A DNA stretch of 64,000 bases, from positions 49,574 to 113,573 of the forward strand of contig DATMMX010000032.1 of assembly GCA_035569495.1 (NCBI GenBank), read 5' to 3'. Below the pieces are notes generated by a model. That model ran no database searches. It had not been told where the DNA came from and saw nothing but the letters and a program-made list of their open reading frames with translations. This stretch comes from DASRDZ01 sp035569495 (GTDB lineage Bacteria; Chloroflexota; Dormibacteria; Aeolococcales; Aeolococcaceae). The position numbers were made by a program, and so were the translations under genes. Numbering within the stretch: the stretch's first letter is position 1; each line of letters begins with the position of its first letter. This document shows, piece after piece, positions 33,330-43,592 of the stretch.

Positions 33330-34475
33330 ATGACTCTCACAGTGGACGACGTCGAGCAGCGCGCCGCCCTCGTCGAGCGCGGCCTCGCCGAGTTCCTCAC
33401 CCACGAGGAGCTGCTGGCCCTGCTCCGCTCCGGGGTTGAGCTGCGCCACTACATCGGCTTCGAGATCAGCGGCATGATCCACCTCGGCACCGGCCTGATG
33501 TCGATGAGCAAGGTGCGCGACTTCGCCGCCGCGGGCGTGCACTGCACGGTGTTCCTCGCCGACTGGCACACCTGGATCAACGACAAGCTGGGCGGCGACC
33601 GCGAGGTCATCCACCGCGTCGCCACCGGCTACTTCACCGAGGGTTTCAAGGCGTCGATGAAGTGCGTCGGCGGCGACCCGTCGGTGTTGAGCTTCGTCCT
33701 CGGCAGCGACCTGTACTCGGGCGATCCCGACTACTGGGCCACGGTGATCGAGGTGTCCAAGCACACCACCCTGGCGCGCATGCAGCGCAGCATCTCCATC
33801 CTCGGCCGCAACGAGGGTGAGCAGGTCGACTTCGCCAAGCTGATCTACCCGGCGATGCAGGCGGCCGACATCTTCGCCCTGCGCGTGCACATCGCCCACG
33901 CGGGTATGGACCAGCGCAAGGCGCACGTGGTGGCGCGCGACGTCGCCACCCATCTGCGCAACAACCCGCTGCGTGACGCGGAGGGACGCCGGCTCAAGCC
34001 GCTGGCCGCGCATCACCCGCTGTTGCTGGGCCTGAAGAAACCGCCCGCGTGGCCGATCCCCGAGGGCCGCGAGCGCGACGCCTACGCGTCGATGAAGATG
34101 AGCAAGTCGGACCCGTCCTCGGCGGTGTTCATCCACGACGAGCCCGACGAGGTGCGCCGCAAGGTGATGCGCGCCTTCTGCCCGCCCGGCGACGTGAACT
34201 TCAACCCGGTGCTGAACTGGTTGGAGCACCTGGTGTTCGGCATGGAGGACGGGCCGCTGCGCGTCGAGCGCAGCGAGGCCAACGGCGGCCCGGTGACCTT
34301 CGAGTCCTACGACGAGCTGGCCGCGGCGTACATCAGTGGTGCACTCCATCCCATGGACGCCAAGGCGACCCTCGCCGACCACCTCATCGACCGCCTCGCC
34401 CCCGCGCGCGAGCACTTCGCCCAGCCCGAGGTGCGCGCCATGCTGACCGAGTTGGAGTCGATCCTCACCCCCTGA
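33330..34475 (+). CDS. tyrS: Tyrosyl-tRNA synthetase, archaeal/eukaryal type
   Basis: The protein is 381 residues and charges tRNA-Tyr with tyrosine. It is not the bacterial form. The HIGH region reads YIGFEISGMIHLGTG, the tyrosine pocket YPAMQAADI...AGMDQRKAH keeps the Gln/Asp pattern of the Methanocaldococcus enzyme, and the class I signature is KMSKSDPSS (about residue 256). The C-terminal anticodon-binding motif LHPMD (about residue 338) matches the archaeal HPxD that reads G34. The bacterial KFGKT signature and S4 domain are absent. It has no ribosome site, and the tRNA CCA end is 11 bases upstream. Transfer from archaea, together with the tRNA, is the likely origin. Confidence 0.92.
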   Translation: MTLTVDDVEQRAALVERGLAEFLTHEELLALLRSGVELRHYIGFEISGMIHLGTGLMSMSKVRDFAAAGVHCTVFLADWHTWINDKLGGDREVIHRVATGYFTEGFKASMKCVGGDPSVLSFVLGSDLYSGDPDYWATVIEVSKHTTLARMQRSISILGRNEGEQVDFAKLIYPAMQAADIFALRVHIAHAGMDQRKAHVVARDVATHLRNNPLRDAEGRRLKPLAAHHPLLLGLKKPPAWPIPEGRERDAYASMKMSKSDPSSAVFIHDEPDEVRRKVMRAFCPPGDVNFNPVLNWLEHLVFGMEDGPLRVERSEANGGPVTFESYDELAAAYISGALHPMDAKATLADHLIDRLAPAREHFAQPEVRAMLTELESILTP

Positions 34476-34481
34476 TCGCAC

Positions 34482-34850
34482 ATGCCCGGCAAGCCCCAGG
34501 ATCTTCGCGTCAACCCGTTCGTCCCCGCCGACGAGCGCATGGCCTACGACATCCTCCACGCCCAGGGCTTCGCCCCGCCCTGGATCGAGGAACGCCGCGA
34601 CCTGCTCCGCGACCGCGAATCCCTGCTCCGCGCCCTGCACACCTCGTGGCAACGCCACGCCGCCCTGCCCACCGCGGCGGAGCGCAACCGCGACCGCGCC
34701 CGCTGGGGAGCCGCGGCCGCCGCCTTCCGCCGCGACGCCGCCGGCCTCAATCAGCGCATCCGCTCGCACAACCGCCTGGCCCGCTTCCCCGGCATGCGCG
34801 TCCCGGTGATCGACGCCGACGAGGCGCTGCGCGGCCTGCGAGGCGCCTAG
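34482..34850 (+). CDS. DUF1992 (DnaJ-homolog C28-like) protein
   Basis: The protein is 122 residues. MPGKPQDLRVNPFVPADERM then AYDILHAQGFAPPWIEERR match the DUF1992 core (usually PGKGKPL...NPFVPE..AYRILKNAGFLPPWIELR), with a C-terminal LNQRIRSHN...VPVIDADEAL. It begins 6 bp after tyrS and lacks the short N-terminal helix usual in the family, so it is slightly short. Function of the family is unknown. It ends in CTAG shared with the stop of phosphoketolase on the other strand. Confidence 0.8.
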   Translation: MPGKPQDLRVNPFVPADERMAYDILHAQGFAPPWIEERRDLLRDRESLLRALHTSWQRHAALPTAAERNRDRARWGAAAAAFRRDAAGLNQRIRSHNRLARFPGMRVPVIDADEALRGLRGA

Positions 34851-37243
34851 CCCGGGTTGTCGCCGGGCCAGACCCAGTCCCGGATGTCCGGCGGGTCCTC
34901 GCCGTGGTCGCGGGTGTACTGGCGGTGGCGGATGCGCTCGTCGACCATGCGCTGGCGCAGGTGGGCGGCGCGCGAGCCGAGCCCGGGGACGCGGTCGATG
35001 ACGTCGATGACCAGGTGGAAGCGGTCGAGGTCGTTGAGCATCACCATGTCGAAGGGCGTGGTGGTGGTGCCCTCCTCCTTGTAGCCGCGCACGTGGAGGT
35101 TGTCGTGGTTGCGGCGGCGGTAGGTGAGCCGGTGGATCAGCCACGGGTAGCCGTGAAAGGCGAAGACCACCGGCCGTGACGTGGTGAACAGCGCGTCGAA
35201 CTCGGATTCCGGCAACCCGTGGGGGTGCTCGGACGGCTGCTGCAGCCGCATCAGGTCGACCACGTTGACCACGCGAACGCGCAGCGACGGCAGGTGCTCG
35301 CGCAGCAACGCCACGGCTGCGAGCGTCTCCAGCGTGGGGATGTCGCCACAGCACGCCATGACCACGCCCGGCTCCTCGCCGCCGTCGTTCGACGCCCAGT
35401 CCCAGGTGCCGATGCCGCGGGTGCAGTGCAGCACCGCGCCGTCCATCGACAGCCAGTTGAGCGACGGCTGCTTGCCGGCGACGATGACGTTGACGTAGTC
35501 GCGCGAACGCAGGCAGTGGTCGGCGACCGACAGCAGCGTGTTGGCGTCCGGCGGCAGGTAGACGCGGATCACGTCCGCCTTCTTGTTGACCACGTGGTCG
35601 ATGAAGCCGGGGTCCTGGTGCGAGAAGCCGTTGTGGTCCTGGCGCCACACATGCGAGGAGAGCAGGTAGTTGAGCGAGGCGATGGGACGGCGCCAGGCGA
35701 TCTCGCGGGACACCTTCAGCCACTTGGCGTGCTGGTTGAACATCGAGTCGACGATGTGGATGAAGGCCTCGTAGCTGTTGAAGAGCCCGTGCCGCCCGGT
35801 GAGCAGGTAGCCCTCCAGCCAGCCCTCGCAGACGTGCTCGCTGAGAATCTCCATGACCTGTCCCGACGGGGCGAGGTGGTCGTCACCGGGAATGATCAGC
35901 GCGTCCCACTGCCGATCGGTGGCCTCGAACAGCGCCGACAGACGGTTCGACGCCGTCTCGTCGGGGCCGACGACGCGGAAGTTGTGCCGGTTGGCGCGGG
36001 CCACGTCGCGCAGCCAGGTGCCCAGCACCCGCGTCGGCTCCGCGGAGCTCACCCCCGGCGCGTCGACCGGCACCGCGTAGTCGCGAAACGGCGGCAGCTC
36101 CAGGTCGCGCAGCAGCAGGCCGCCGTTGGCGTGCGGGTTGGCGCTCATGCGCCGCTCGCCGAGCGGCGCCAGTGCAAGGATCGACTCCACGGGTGCGCCG
36201 CCGGAGTCGAAGAGCTCCTCGGGCCGGTAGCTGCGCATCCACTCTTCGAGCATGCGCAGGTGATCCATGTTGGTGCGCACCGCGTCGAGTGGCACCTGGT
36301 GCGCCCGCCAGGTGCCCTCGACCTGCACGCCGTCGACCACGCGCGGCCCCGTCCAGCCCTTCGGCGTGCGCAGCACGATCATCGGCCAGCGCGGACGCTG
36401 CACGCCGTCACCGCCGCTGCGGTGCAGAGCCTGGATGCGCCGGATGTCGTCCAGAGCGTCGTCCATGGCCGCCGCCAGCAGCTGGTGCACCACCGCCGGG
36501 TCGTCGCCCGACACGAAGATCGGCCGGTGCCCGTAGCCCTCCAGCAGCGCTCGCAATTCCTCTTCAGGGATGCGCGCCAGCACGGTCGGGTTGGCGATCT
36601 TGTAGCCGTTGAGGTGGAGCACGGGCAGCACCGCCCCGTCGCGCACCGGGTCGACGAACTTGTTGGAATGCCACGACGTCGCCAGCGGACCGGTCTCCGC
36701 CTCGCCGTCGCCGACCACGCAGCAGACCACCAGCTGCGGGTTGTCGAACACGGCGCCATAGGCGTGCACCAGCGCGTAGCCCAGCTCGCCGCCTTCGTGG
36801 ATCGACCCCGGCGTCTCGGGCGCGGCGTGCGAGGGGATGCCGCCGGGGAAGCTGAACTGCCGGAACAGCCGCCGCATGCCCACCTCGCTCTGCGGGATGT
36901 GCGAGTAGATCTCGCTGTACGTCCCCTCCAGCCAGGCGTTGGCGACCATGCCCGGACCGCCGTGCCCCGGGCCGCAGATGTAGATGCTGTCGAGGTCGCG
37001 CGCCCGGATCACGCGGTTCATGTGCGCCCAGATCAGGTTGAGCCCCGGCGTGGTGCCCCAGTGGCCGAGCAGGCGCGGCTTGACGTGCTCCGGCCGCAAG
37101 GGCTCGCGCAGCAGCGGGTTGTCGAGCAGGTAGATCTGCCCGACCGACAGGTAGTTGGCGGCGCGCCACCAGGCGTGGATGGCGTCGAGCTCGGTGGCGC
37201 TGAGCGCCGGCCGCTGGACGGGCGTGGTGGTGCTCGTGGTCAT
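34847..37243 (-). CDS. xfp: Phosphoketolase (xylulose-5-phosphate/fructose-6-phosphate)
   Basis: The protein is 798 residues, normal for the family. It is TPP-dependent and splits xylulose-5-P or fructose-6-P to acetyl-phosphate plus glyceraldehyde-3-P or erythrose-4-P. Motifs: YICGPGHGGPGMVANAWLEG, SIHEGGELGYALVHAYGAVFD, CCVVGDGEAETGPLATSWHS (TPP) and QDHNGFSHQDPGFIDHV. The ATG at 37243 follows ackA by 10 bp, so the acetyl-phosphate made here can go straight to acetate plus ATP. TAGGCT, overlapping the ackA stop, ends 7 bases before the ATG and could give an extra leaderless start. Confidence 0.95.
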   Translation of the reverse strand: MTTSTTTPVQRPALSATELDAIHAWWRAANYLSVGQIYLLDNPLLREPLRPEHVKPRLLGHWGTTPGLNLIWAHMNRVIRARDLDSIYICGPGHGGPGMVANAWLEGTYSEIYSHIPQSEVGMRRLFRQFSFPGGIPSHAAPETPGSIHEGGELGYALVHAYGAVFDNPQLVVCCVVGDGEAETGPLATSWHSNKFVDPVRDGAVLPVLHLNGYKIANPTVLARIPEEELRALLEGYGHRPIFVSGDDPAVVHQLLAAAMDDALDDIRRIQALHRSGGDGVQRPRWPMIVLRTPKGWTGPRVVDGVQVEGTWRAHQVPLDAVRTNMDHLRMLEEWMRSYRPEELFDSGGAPVESILALAPLGERRMSANPHANGGLLLRDLELPPFRDYAVPVDAPGVSSAEPTRVLGTWLRDVARANRHNFRVVGPDETASNRLSALFEATDRQWDALIIPGDDHLAPSGQVMEILSEHVCEGWLEGYLLTGRHGLFNSYEAFIHIVDSMFNQHAKWLKVSREIAWRRPIASLNYLLSSHVWRQDHNGFSHQDPGFIDHVVNKKADVIRVYLPPDANTLLSVADHCLRSRDYVNVIVAGKQPSLNWLSMDGAVLHCTRGIGTWDWASNDGGEEPGVVMACCGDIPTLETLAAVALLREHLPSLRVRVVNVVDLMRLQQPSEHPHGLPESEFDALFTTSRPVVFAFHGYPWLIHRLTYRRRNHDNLHVRGYKEEGTTTTPFDMVMLNDLDRFHLVIDVIDRVPGLGSRAAHLRQRMVDERIRHRQYTRDHGEDPPDIRDWVWPGDNPG

Positions 37244-37253
37244 GCCGCCCAGC

Positions 37254-38306
37254 CTACGCAGATGCACCCAGCAGCGCTCGCACCTCGCGGGCGATCTCCA
37301 GGTCCTCGCGCGCGTGCACCACCAGCACCGGCACGCCCGTCATCCAACCGGTGCAGGCCCGCTCGCGAATCAGCGCGGCGTTCTCACCGACGCCGCCGGT
37401 GAACACCAGCGCGTCGACCCGGTCGAGCGACGCGGCCATCGCTCCGATCAGACGGCGCAGCCGGTGCACGTACACGTCGATCGCCAGCACTGCACGGGCA
37501 ACGCCGCGGGACGATGCGTCGAGCACCTCGCGCATGTCACCGGACACGCCGCTGAGCGCGAGCAGCCCCGATTCGCGGTCGAGCATTCGTTCGGCGTCGG
37601 CCGCCGCCACGCCGTGTGTCCGCTGCACGTAGAGCAGCAGCCCGGGGTCGACGCTGCCCGAGCGCGTCGCCATCACCAGCCCCTCCATCGGCGTGAAGCC
37701 CATGGTGGTGTCCACCGACACGCCGTCGCGCACCGCGGCCAGCGACGCGCCCGCGCCGAGGTGGCAGGTGATGAGCTGCAACCCCGTCACCTCGCGCCCC
37801 AGCAGCGACGCCGCCTGCCGCGACGCATACGCGTGCGACAGACCGTGAAACCCGTAGCGCCGCGCGCCGTAGTCGCTGGTCCATCGCCACGGCACCGCGT
37901 ACAGCGCAGCCGCCTCGGGCATCGAGGCGTGGAACGCGGTGTCGAAGCAGGCCACCACCGGCGGCGCCGCGGGCAGGCGCAGCAGGATGCGCAGCGCGCC
38001 AACCGCCGGCGGGTTGTGCAGCGGCGCGAGGTCGGAGATCCGGTCGAGCTCGGCCACAACCCCCGCATCGGCCCGCACCGGCGCGCGCAGCCGCGGCCCG
38101 CCGTGCACCACCCGCACCCCCGCGGCGTCGAACCCGGCGTCAGGCCGCCGAAGAAACGCCTGCAGCGCCGCCGCGTCCACAGCTCCACCGCCGCCCGGCA
38201 GCTCGGCATTCGCGAGCACAGCGCCCTCCGTCCCGAGCACGCTCAACTTCAGCGAGCTCGACCCGGGGTTGACGACCAGGACGCGCGGCGGGGACACGGC
38301 CGTCAT
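37254..38306 (-). CDS. ackA: Acetate kinase
   Basis: The protein is 350 residues, somewhat short against the usual 390-400. It converts acetyl-phosphate and ADP to acetate and ATP. ASKHA-fold motifs are present: LVVNPGSSSLKLSV, ACFDTAFHASMPE, RRYGFHGLSHAYAS, CHLGAGASLAAVRDGVSVDTTM (the two motif lines are contiguous) and FTGGVGENAALIRE. It is the first gene of an operon with phosphoketolase. Shortening seems to be in the N-terminal half between residues 20 and 60. Confidence 0.93.
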   Translation of the reverse strand: MTAVSPPRVLVVNPGSSSLKLSVLGTEGAVLANAELPGGGGAVDAAALQAFLRRPDAGFDAAGVRVVHGGPRLRAPVRADAGVVAELDRISDLAPLHNPPAVGALRILLRLPAAPPVVACFDTAFHASMPEAAALYAVPWRWTSDYGARRYGFHGLSHAYASRQAASLLGREVTGLQLITCHLGAGASLAAVRDGVSVDTTMGFTPMEGLVMATRSGSVDPGLLLYVQRTHGVAAADAERMLDRESGLLALSGVSGDMREVLDASSRGVARAVLAIDVYVHRLRRLIGAMAASLDRVDALVFTGGVGENAALIRERACTGWMTGVPVLVVHAREDLEIAREVRALLGASA

Positions 38307-38418
38307 TGTCCCCGCAGCGCACCGCGAGCGTGGCGTCGCTGATCGCGAGGATCGCTGTCATGCCATCGCGACACGGTGGGAGCGAGGAAGTCGCAATCGC
38401 CGGTGTTCCATTGGCGGC

Positions 38419-40158
<1,740 letters not shown>

Positions 40159-40159
40159 G

Positions 40160-41770
40160 ATGAGCGCCTACGTCGACGCCGCCGGCCGCCGCGGCCACCG
40201 CCTGCCCTGGCGCAGCCGCCACGCCGCCGTCGAGCTGCTGCCGGGCGAGCAGCGGCTGCCCTTCGTGGTCCCGCCCAGCCGCCGGGCGCAGCGCTTCACC
40301 AGGGTGCGACTCTCGGTGCTGGCGCTGGCCGCGCTGTGCCTGGGCGCGCTGGCCATCGGCATGCTCACCTCGCCGCACACCGCCGCCACCAGCAGCCGCG
40401 TCGACCTGGGACGCGAGCAGTGGGCGATGATCACCGGCGCCTTCTGCGTCGCCGCGCTGACCATCCGCCACCTGGTCGGCCGCCTCCGCGACGCGGTCAC
40501 GCAGGTGGAGCAGCTGTCGCGCACCGACCAGCTCACCGGCGCCGCCAACCGCTGGGCCTGGGACGAGGAGCTGCCCAGGGAGATGGCGCGGTCCCGCCGC
40601 GACGGCGCCGCCTTCATCGTCGCCCTGCTCGACCTCGACCGCTTCGACGCCTTCAACCAGCTCCGCGGCCACCCCGAGGGCGACCGGTTGCTGCAGAGAA
40701 TGGCCGCAACCTGGCGCCAGGTGCTGCGCGACACCGACACCCTGGCCCGCTACGACGGCGCCCAGTTCGCCGTGCTGCTGCGCCAGTGCGGGGTCGAGCA
40801 CGGCACGGTGATCATCGAGCGCCTGCGCATGGCGGTGCCCGAGGATCAGACGGTGTCGGTCGGCCTGGCCGCGTGGAACGGGCGCGACAGCTGCGTCGAG
40901 CTGGTGCGCCGCGCCGAGGAGGCGCTGATCGCCGCCAAGCTGAGCGGTCGCGACCGGGTGCGCATCGCCGAGACCGGCGCCCCCGTCGTCAGCGGCGACG
41001 GCACCAAGTGGAACGCCATCGTCCAGCAGCTCCTCGACGAGCGCAGCGTGGTCGCCGCCTACCAGTCGATCGTCGACCTGCGCGCCGGCTCGATCGTCGC
41101 CTACGAGGCGCTGGCCCGTCCCAACCGCGAGAAGATCGACATCAGCGTGGAGCGGATGTTCAGCTCGGCGCAGCGCATGGGCCTGGGACGTGACCTCGAC
41201 TGGCTGTGCCGCCGCGCCGCGCTCGCCGGGGCGACGTGGGTGCCCCCGGGCATTCCCGTGTTCGTCAACTGCAACATGAGCGGCCTGGTCGACCCCGTGC
41301 ACCGCGTCGACCAGATGCTGCTGGTCATGGAGGCGGCGCAGCGCGACCCGCGCGACGTGGTGCTGGAGATCACCGAGCGCGAGCTGGTCGGCGACCTCAG
41401 CCGCCTCAAGGTGGTGGTCTCCGCCTACCGTCGCGAGGGCTTCCGCTTCGCCGTCGACGACGTCGGCGAGGGCCACAGCACGTTGGAAGTCCTCGCCGCC
41501 ACCTCGCCGGACTTCGTCAAGATCGCGCGATCCCTGGTCATCGACGCCGCCACCGCCGGGCCGCGCGCCGCCATCCGCGCCGTGGTCGCCTTCGCCAACG
41601 AGCTGGGCGCGAGCACCATCGCCGAGGGCATCGAGACCGAGGGAACGGCGCTGTACATGCGCGAGCTGGGCGTGCACCTGGGCCAGGGCTGGCTGTTCGG
41701 GCGCCCCGAGCTGCCGCCGACCGGAGCGCCGCGCACCGTCCTCTCCGACGTGGTGCCGAACGGGCGCTGA
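40160..41770 (+). CDS. Membrane GGDEF-EAL protein with degenerate GGDEF site
   Basis: The protein is 536 residues. Two helices (about 50-110) precede a GGDEF domain whose active site reads RYDGAQFAV instead of GG(D/E)EF, so cyclase activity should be lost. The I-site RDTD is kept, so it may still bind c-di-GMP as a sensor. The EAL domain keeps AYQSIVDL, VAYEALAR, FVNCNMSG, LEITERE, AVDDVGEG, FVKIARS, EGIET and GQGWLFGRP, so it is probably an active phosphodiesterase. ATG 40160 follows the first gene by one base. The two proteins are alignable along their whole cytosolic parts, so this is a tandem duplication that has diverged. Confidence 0.88.
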   Translation: MSAYVDAAGRRGHRLPWRSRHAAVELLPGEQRLPFVVPPSRRAQRFTRVRLSVLALAALCLGALAIGMLTSPHTAATSSRVDLGREQWAMITGAFCVAALTIRHLVGRLRDAVTQVEQLSRTDQLTGAANRWAWDEELPREMARSRRDGAAFIVALLDLDRFDAFNQLRGHPEGDRLLQRMAATWRQVLRDTDTLARYDGAQFAVLLRQCGVEHGTVIIERLRMAVPEDQTVSVGLAAWNGRDSCVELVRRAEEALIAAKLSGRDRVRIAETGAPVVSGDGTKWNAIVQQLLDERSVVAAYQSIVDLRAGSIVAYEALARPNREKIDISVERMFSSAQRMGLGRDLDWLCRRAALAGATWVPPGIPVFVNCNMSGLVDPVHRVDQMLLVMEAAQRDPRDVVLEITERELVGDLSRLKVVVSAYRREGFRFAVDDVGEGHSTLEVLAATSPDFVKIARSLVIDAATAGPRAAIRAVVAFANELGASTIAEGIETEGTALYMRELGVHLGQGWLFGRPELPPTGAPRTVLSDVVPNGR

Positions 41771-41802
41771 GCCTCGCCCGGCGGGCGCGTAACCCGGCGC
41801 GG

Positions 41803-41808
41803 TATGTT
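41803..41808 (+). promoter_or_regulatory. TATGTT -10 box before the PQQ-repeat gene
   Basis: TATGTT in the 76-bp gap after the GGDEF-EAL genes. It would give a leader of about 30 bases containing AAGAGG before the GTG at 41847. No good -35 box is visible. Confidence 0.35.
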
Positions 41809-41846
41809 TCCGGCGACGGCGGGACAGCCAAGGAAGAGGTTCGCCT

Positions 41847-43592
41847 GTGCACCACAACGCACTCCCACGTCGCGGCGCGCCCCGCGCCGTGCGCGCCGCC
41901 GCAGCCCTTGCCGCTGCGCTCGGCATCCCGGCGACGGCGGCCCTCGCCGCCCAGCCCGTCGCCGCGCCCGCGCCGCCCGCGGCCGGCGCCACGCCCGCTG
42001 CTGCTGCCGCGCTGCACGCCGCGACGGCATCGGGTGCGCCCCAGAAGGGCGCGGCCACTCCGCAGCGCGCAACCACGGGCGCGTCCACGTCCACCACCGC
42101 CACTGCGCCGAGCAGCATCGAGGACGGCCCTGCGCTTCCCTGCGACCACGACACACCGGCGCCCGGCGGCACCTGGCCGTCCTACGGCCACGACCCCTAC
42201 AACTCGCGCACCCAGAGCGCCGAGACCACCATCGGCACCGCCAACGCGGCCGGCCTGGCCCCGGCGTGGACCTTCGCCCTGGCCTCCGCCGGCGACAGCG
42301 GGCAGCTCCAGTCGACCCCGCTGGCCACCGACGGCTGCGTCTTCTTCACCGCCACCAACGGCGGCGTCTACGCACTCAACGCCCGCACCGGCGCGCTGGT
42401 CTGGCGCCACGTCACGCCCGTGGTCACCCCCGGGCTGGGCGGCGGCATCGTCGGCGGCGCGGCCGTGCGCGACGGGCGCGTCTACGCGCTGATCAACGAG
42501 ACCGGAGATGCGGCCACCCATGGCCCATACGCGATCGCCCTCGACGAGCACACCGGCCATCTGCTCTGGACCAGCAAGCCGATCAGCACCGGCAGCGGCT
42601 ACTACACCAACGCCACCCCGCAGGTGATCGGCGACAGCGTCTTCGCCGGCTTCTCGCCGCCGGAGGGCGATCCCACCGGCCAGGGCGGCTTCGCCCTGAT
42701 CGACACCGAGTCCGGCCAGATCGTCAAGCTGACCACCACGATCACGCCCGCGCACCAGGCGCAGGGCTTCGCGGGCGGCGGCATCTGGTCGACGCCCGCC
42801 TGGGACGCGCGCAGCGGCTTCGCCTACGTCGGCGCCGGCAACCCGTACAGCAAGGACCGGGAGGATGAGCACACCAACGCCATCCTCGAGATCGACATGC
42901 GCGAAGAAAGTGCCAGCTTCGGCCAGATTGTCGCCGCCTACAAGGGCAACGTCGACCAGTACACGCAGACCCTGCAGGCCGCCTCGCAGACCCCGGTGTG
43001 CTCCGCCAGCGCCACCGCCCCCGACCCCCTCGACGACCCCGCCTGCGGCCAGCTCGACCTCGACTTCGGCGCCGCCCCCAACCTGTTCACCGCCGGGGGC
43101 CACCTCGTCGTGGGTGAGCTGCAGAAGTCCGGCGTCTACCACGTCGCCGACGCGCATTCGATGGCGCCGGTGTGGAACACCATCGTCGGCGCCACCTGCC
43201 AGGCGTGCAACGCGGCGAGCACCGCCGTCGACGGCAGCACGGTGGTCGGCGAGGCCACACCCGGCGGCGCGCTCTTCGGTCTCGACCGCGGCACGGGCAA
43301 TCGCAGCTGGGTCTCGCCGGTCGCCGACGGCGTCCACTACGAGTCCTTCAGCATCGCCAACGGCGTCGCCTACACGGTCGACACCCTCGGCTGCTTCGAC
43401 GCCTGGAACACCGCCACCGGCCAGCCGCTGCTGCACCGCCCGATGGTGCTCGACACGCAGTTCCCCAACGCCGCGCTGACCAGCAGCGGCGTCGCCATCG
43501 CTTACCACACCATCTACGCGGCGGCGAGCACGGGGGCGTCCACCGCGGGCAGCGCGCAGCAGGGCTACGTGGTCGCCTATCGCACTCCCTAG
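41847..43592 (+). CDS. Secreted PQQ-binding-like beta-propeller protein
   Basis: The protein is 581 residues from GTG 41847 with GGAAGAGG upstream. A signal peptide and an Ala/Thr/Pro-rich linker (residues about 1-95) lead to an eight-bladed propeller of the PQQ alcohol-dehydrogenase type: WPSYGHDPYNSR near the start (a classic first motif), then repeats of GGVYALNARTGALVWRH and GGFALIDTESGQIVK kind. Six cysteines include a CQAC motif. It may be a dehydrogenase or a binding propeller; the PQQ-binding Cys-Cys ring of methanol dehydrogenases is not seen. Its stop shares CTAG with glk. Confidence 0.8.
   Translation: MHHNALPRRGAPRAVRAAAALAAALGIPATAALAAQPVAAPAPPAAGATPAAAAALHAATASGAPQKGAATPQRATTGASTSTTATAPSSIEDGPALPCDHDTPAPGGTWPSYGHDPYNSRTQSAETTIGTANAAGLAPAWTFALASAGDSGQLQSTPLATDGCVFFTATNGGVYALNARTGALVWRHVTPVVTPGLGGGIVGGAAVRDGRVYALINETGDAATHGPYAIALDEHTGHLLWTSKPISTGSGYYTNATPQVIGDSVFAGFSPPEGDPTGQGGFALIDTESGQIVKLTTTITPAHQAQGFAGGGIWSTPAWDARSGFAYVGAGNPYSKDREDEHTNAILEIDMREESASFGQIVAAYKGNVDQYTQTLQAASQTPVCSASATAPDPLDDPACGQLDLDFGAAPNLFTAGGHLVVGELQKSGVYHVADAHSMAPVWNTIVGATCQACNAASTAVDGSTVVGEATPGGALFGLDRGTGNRSWVSPVADGVHYESFSIANGVAYTVDTLGCFDAWNTATGQPLLHRPMVLDTQFPNAALTSSGVAIAYHTIYAAASTGASTAGSAQQGYVVAYRTP

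Noticed and set aside
37251..37256. TAGGCT 7 bases before the phosphoketolase ATG as a dedicated promoter
   Set aside because: The TAG is the stop codon of ackA, and the tight gene spacing explains expression by co-transcription; kept only as a remark.
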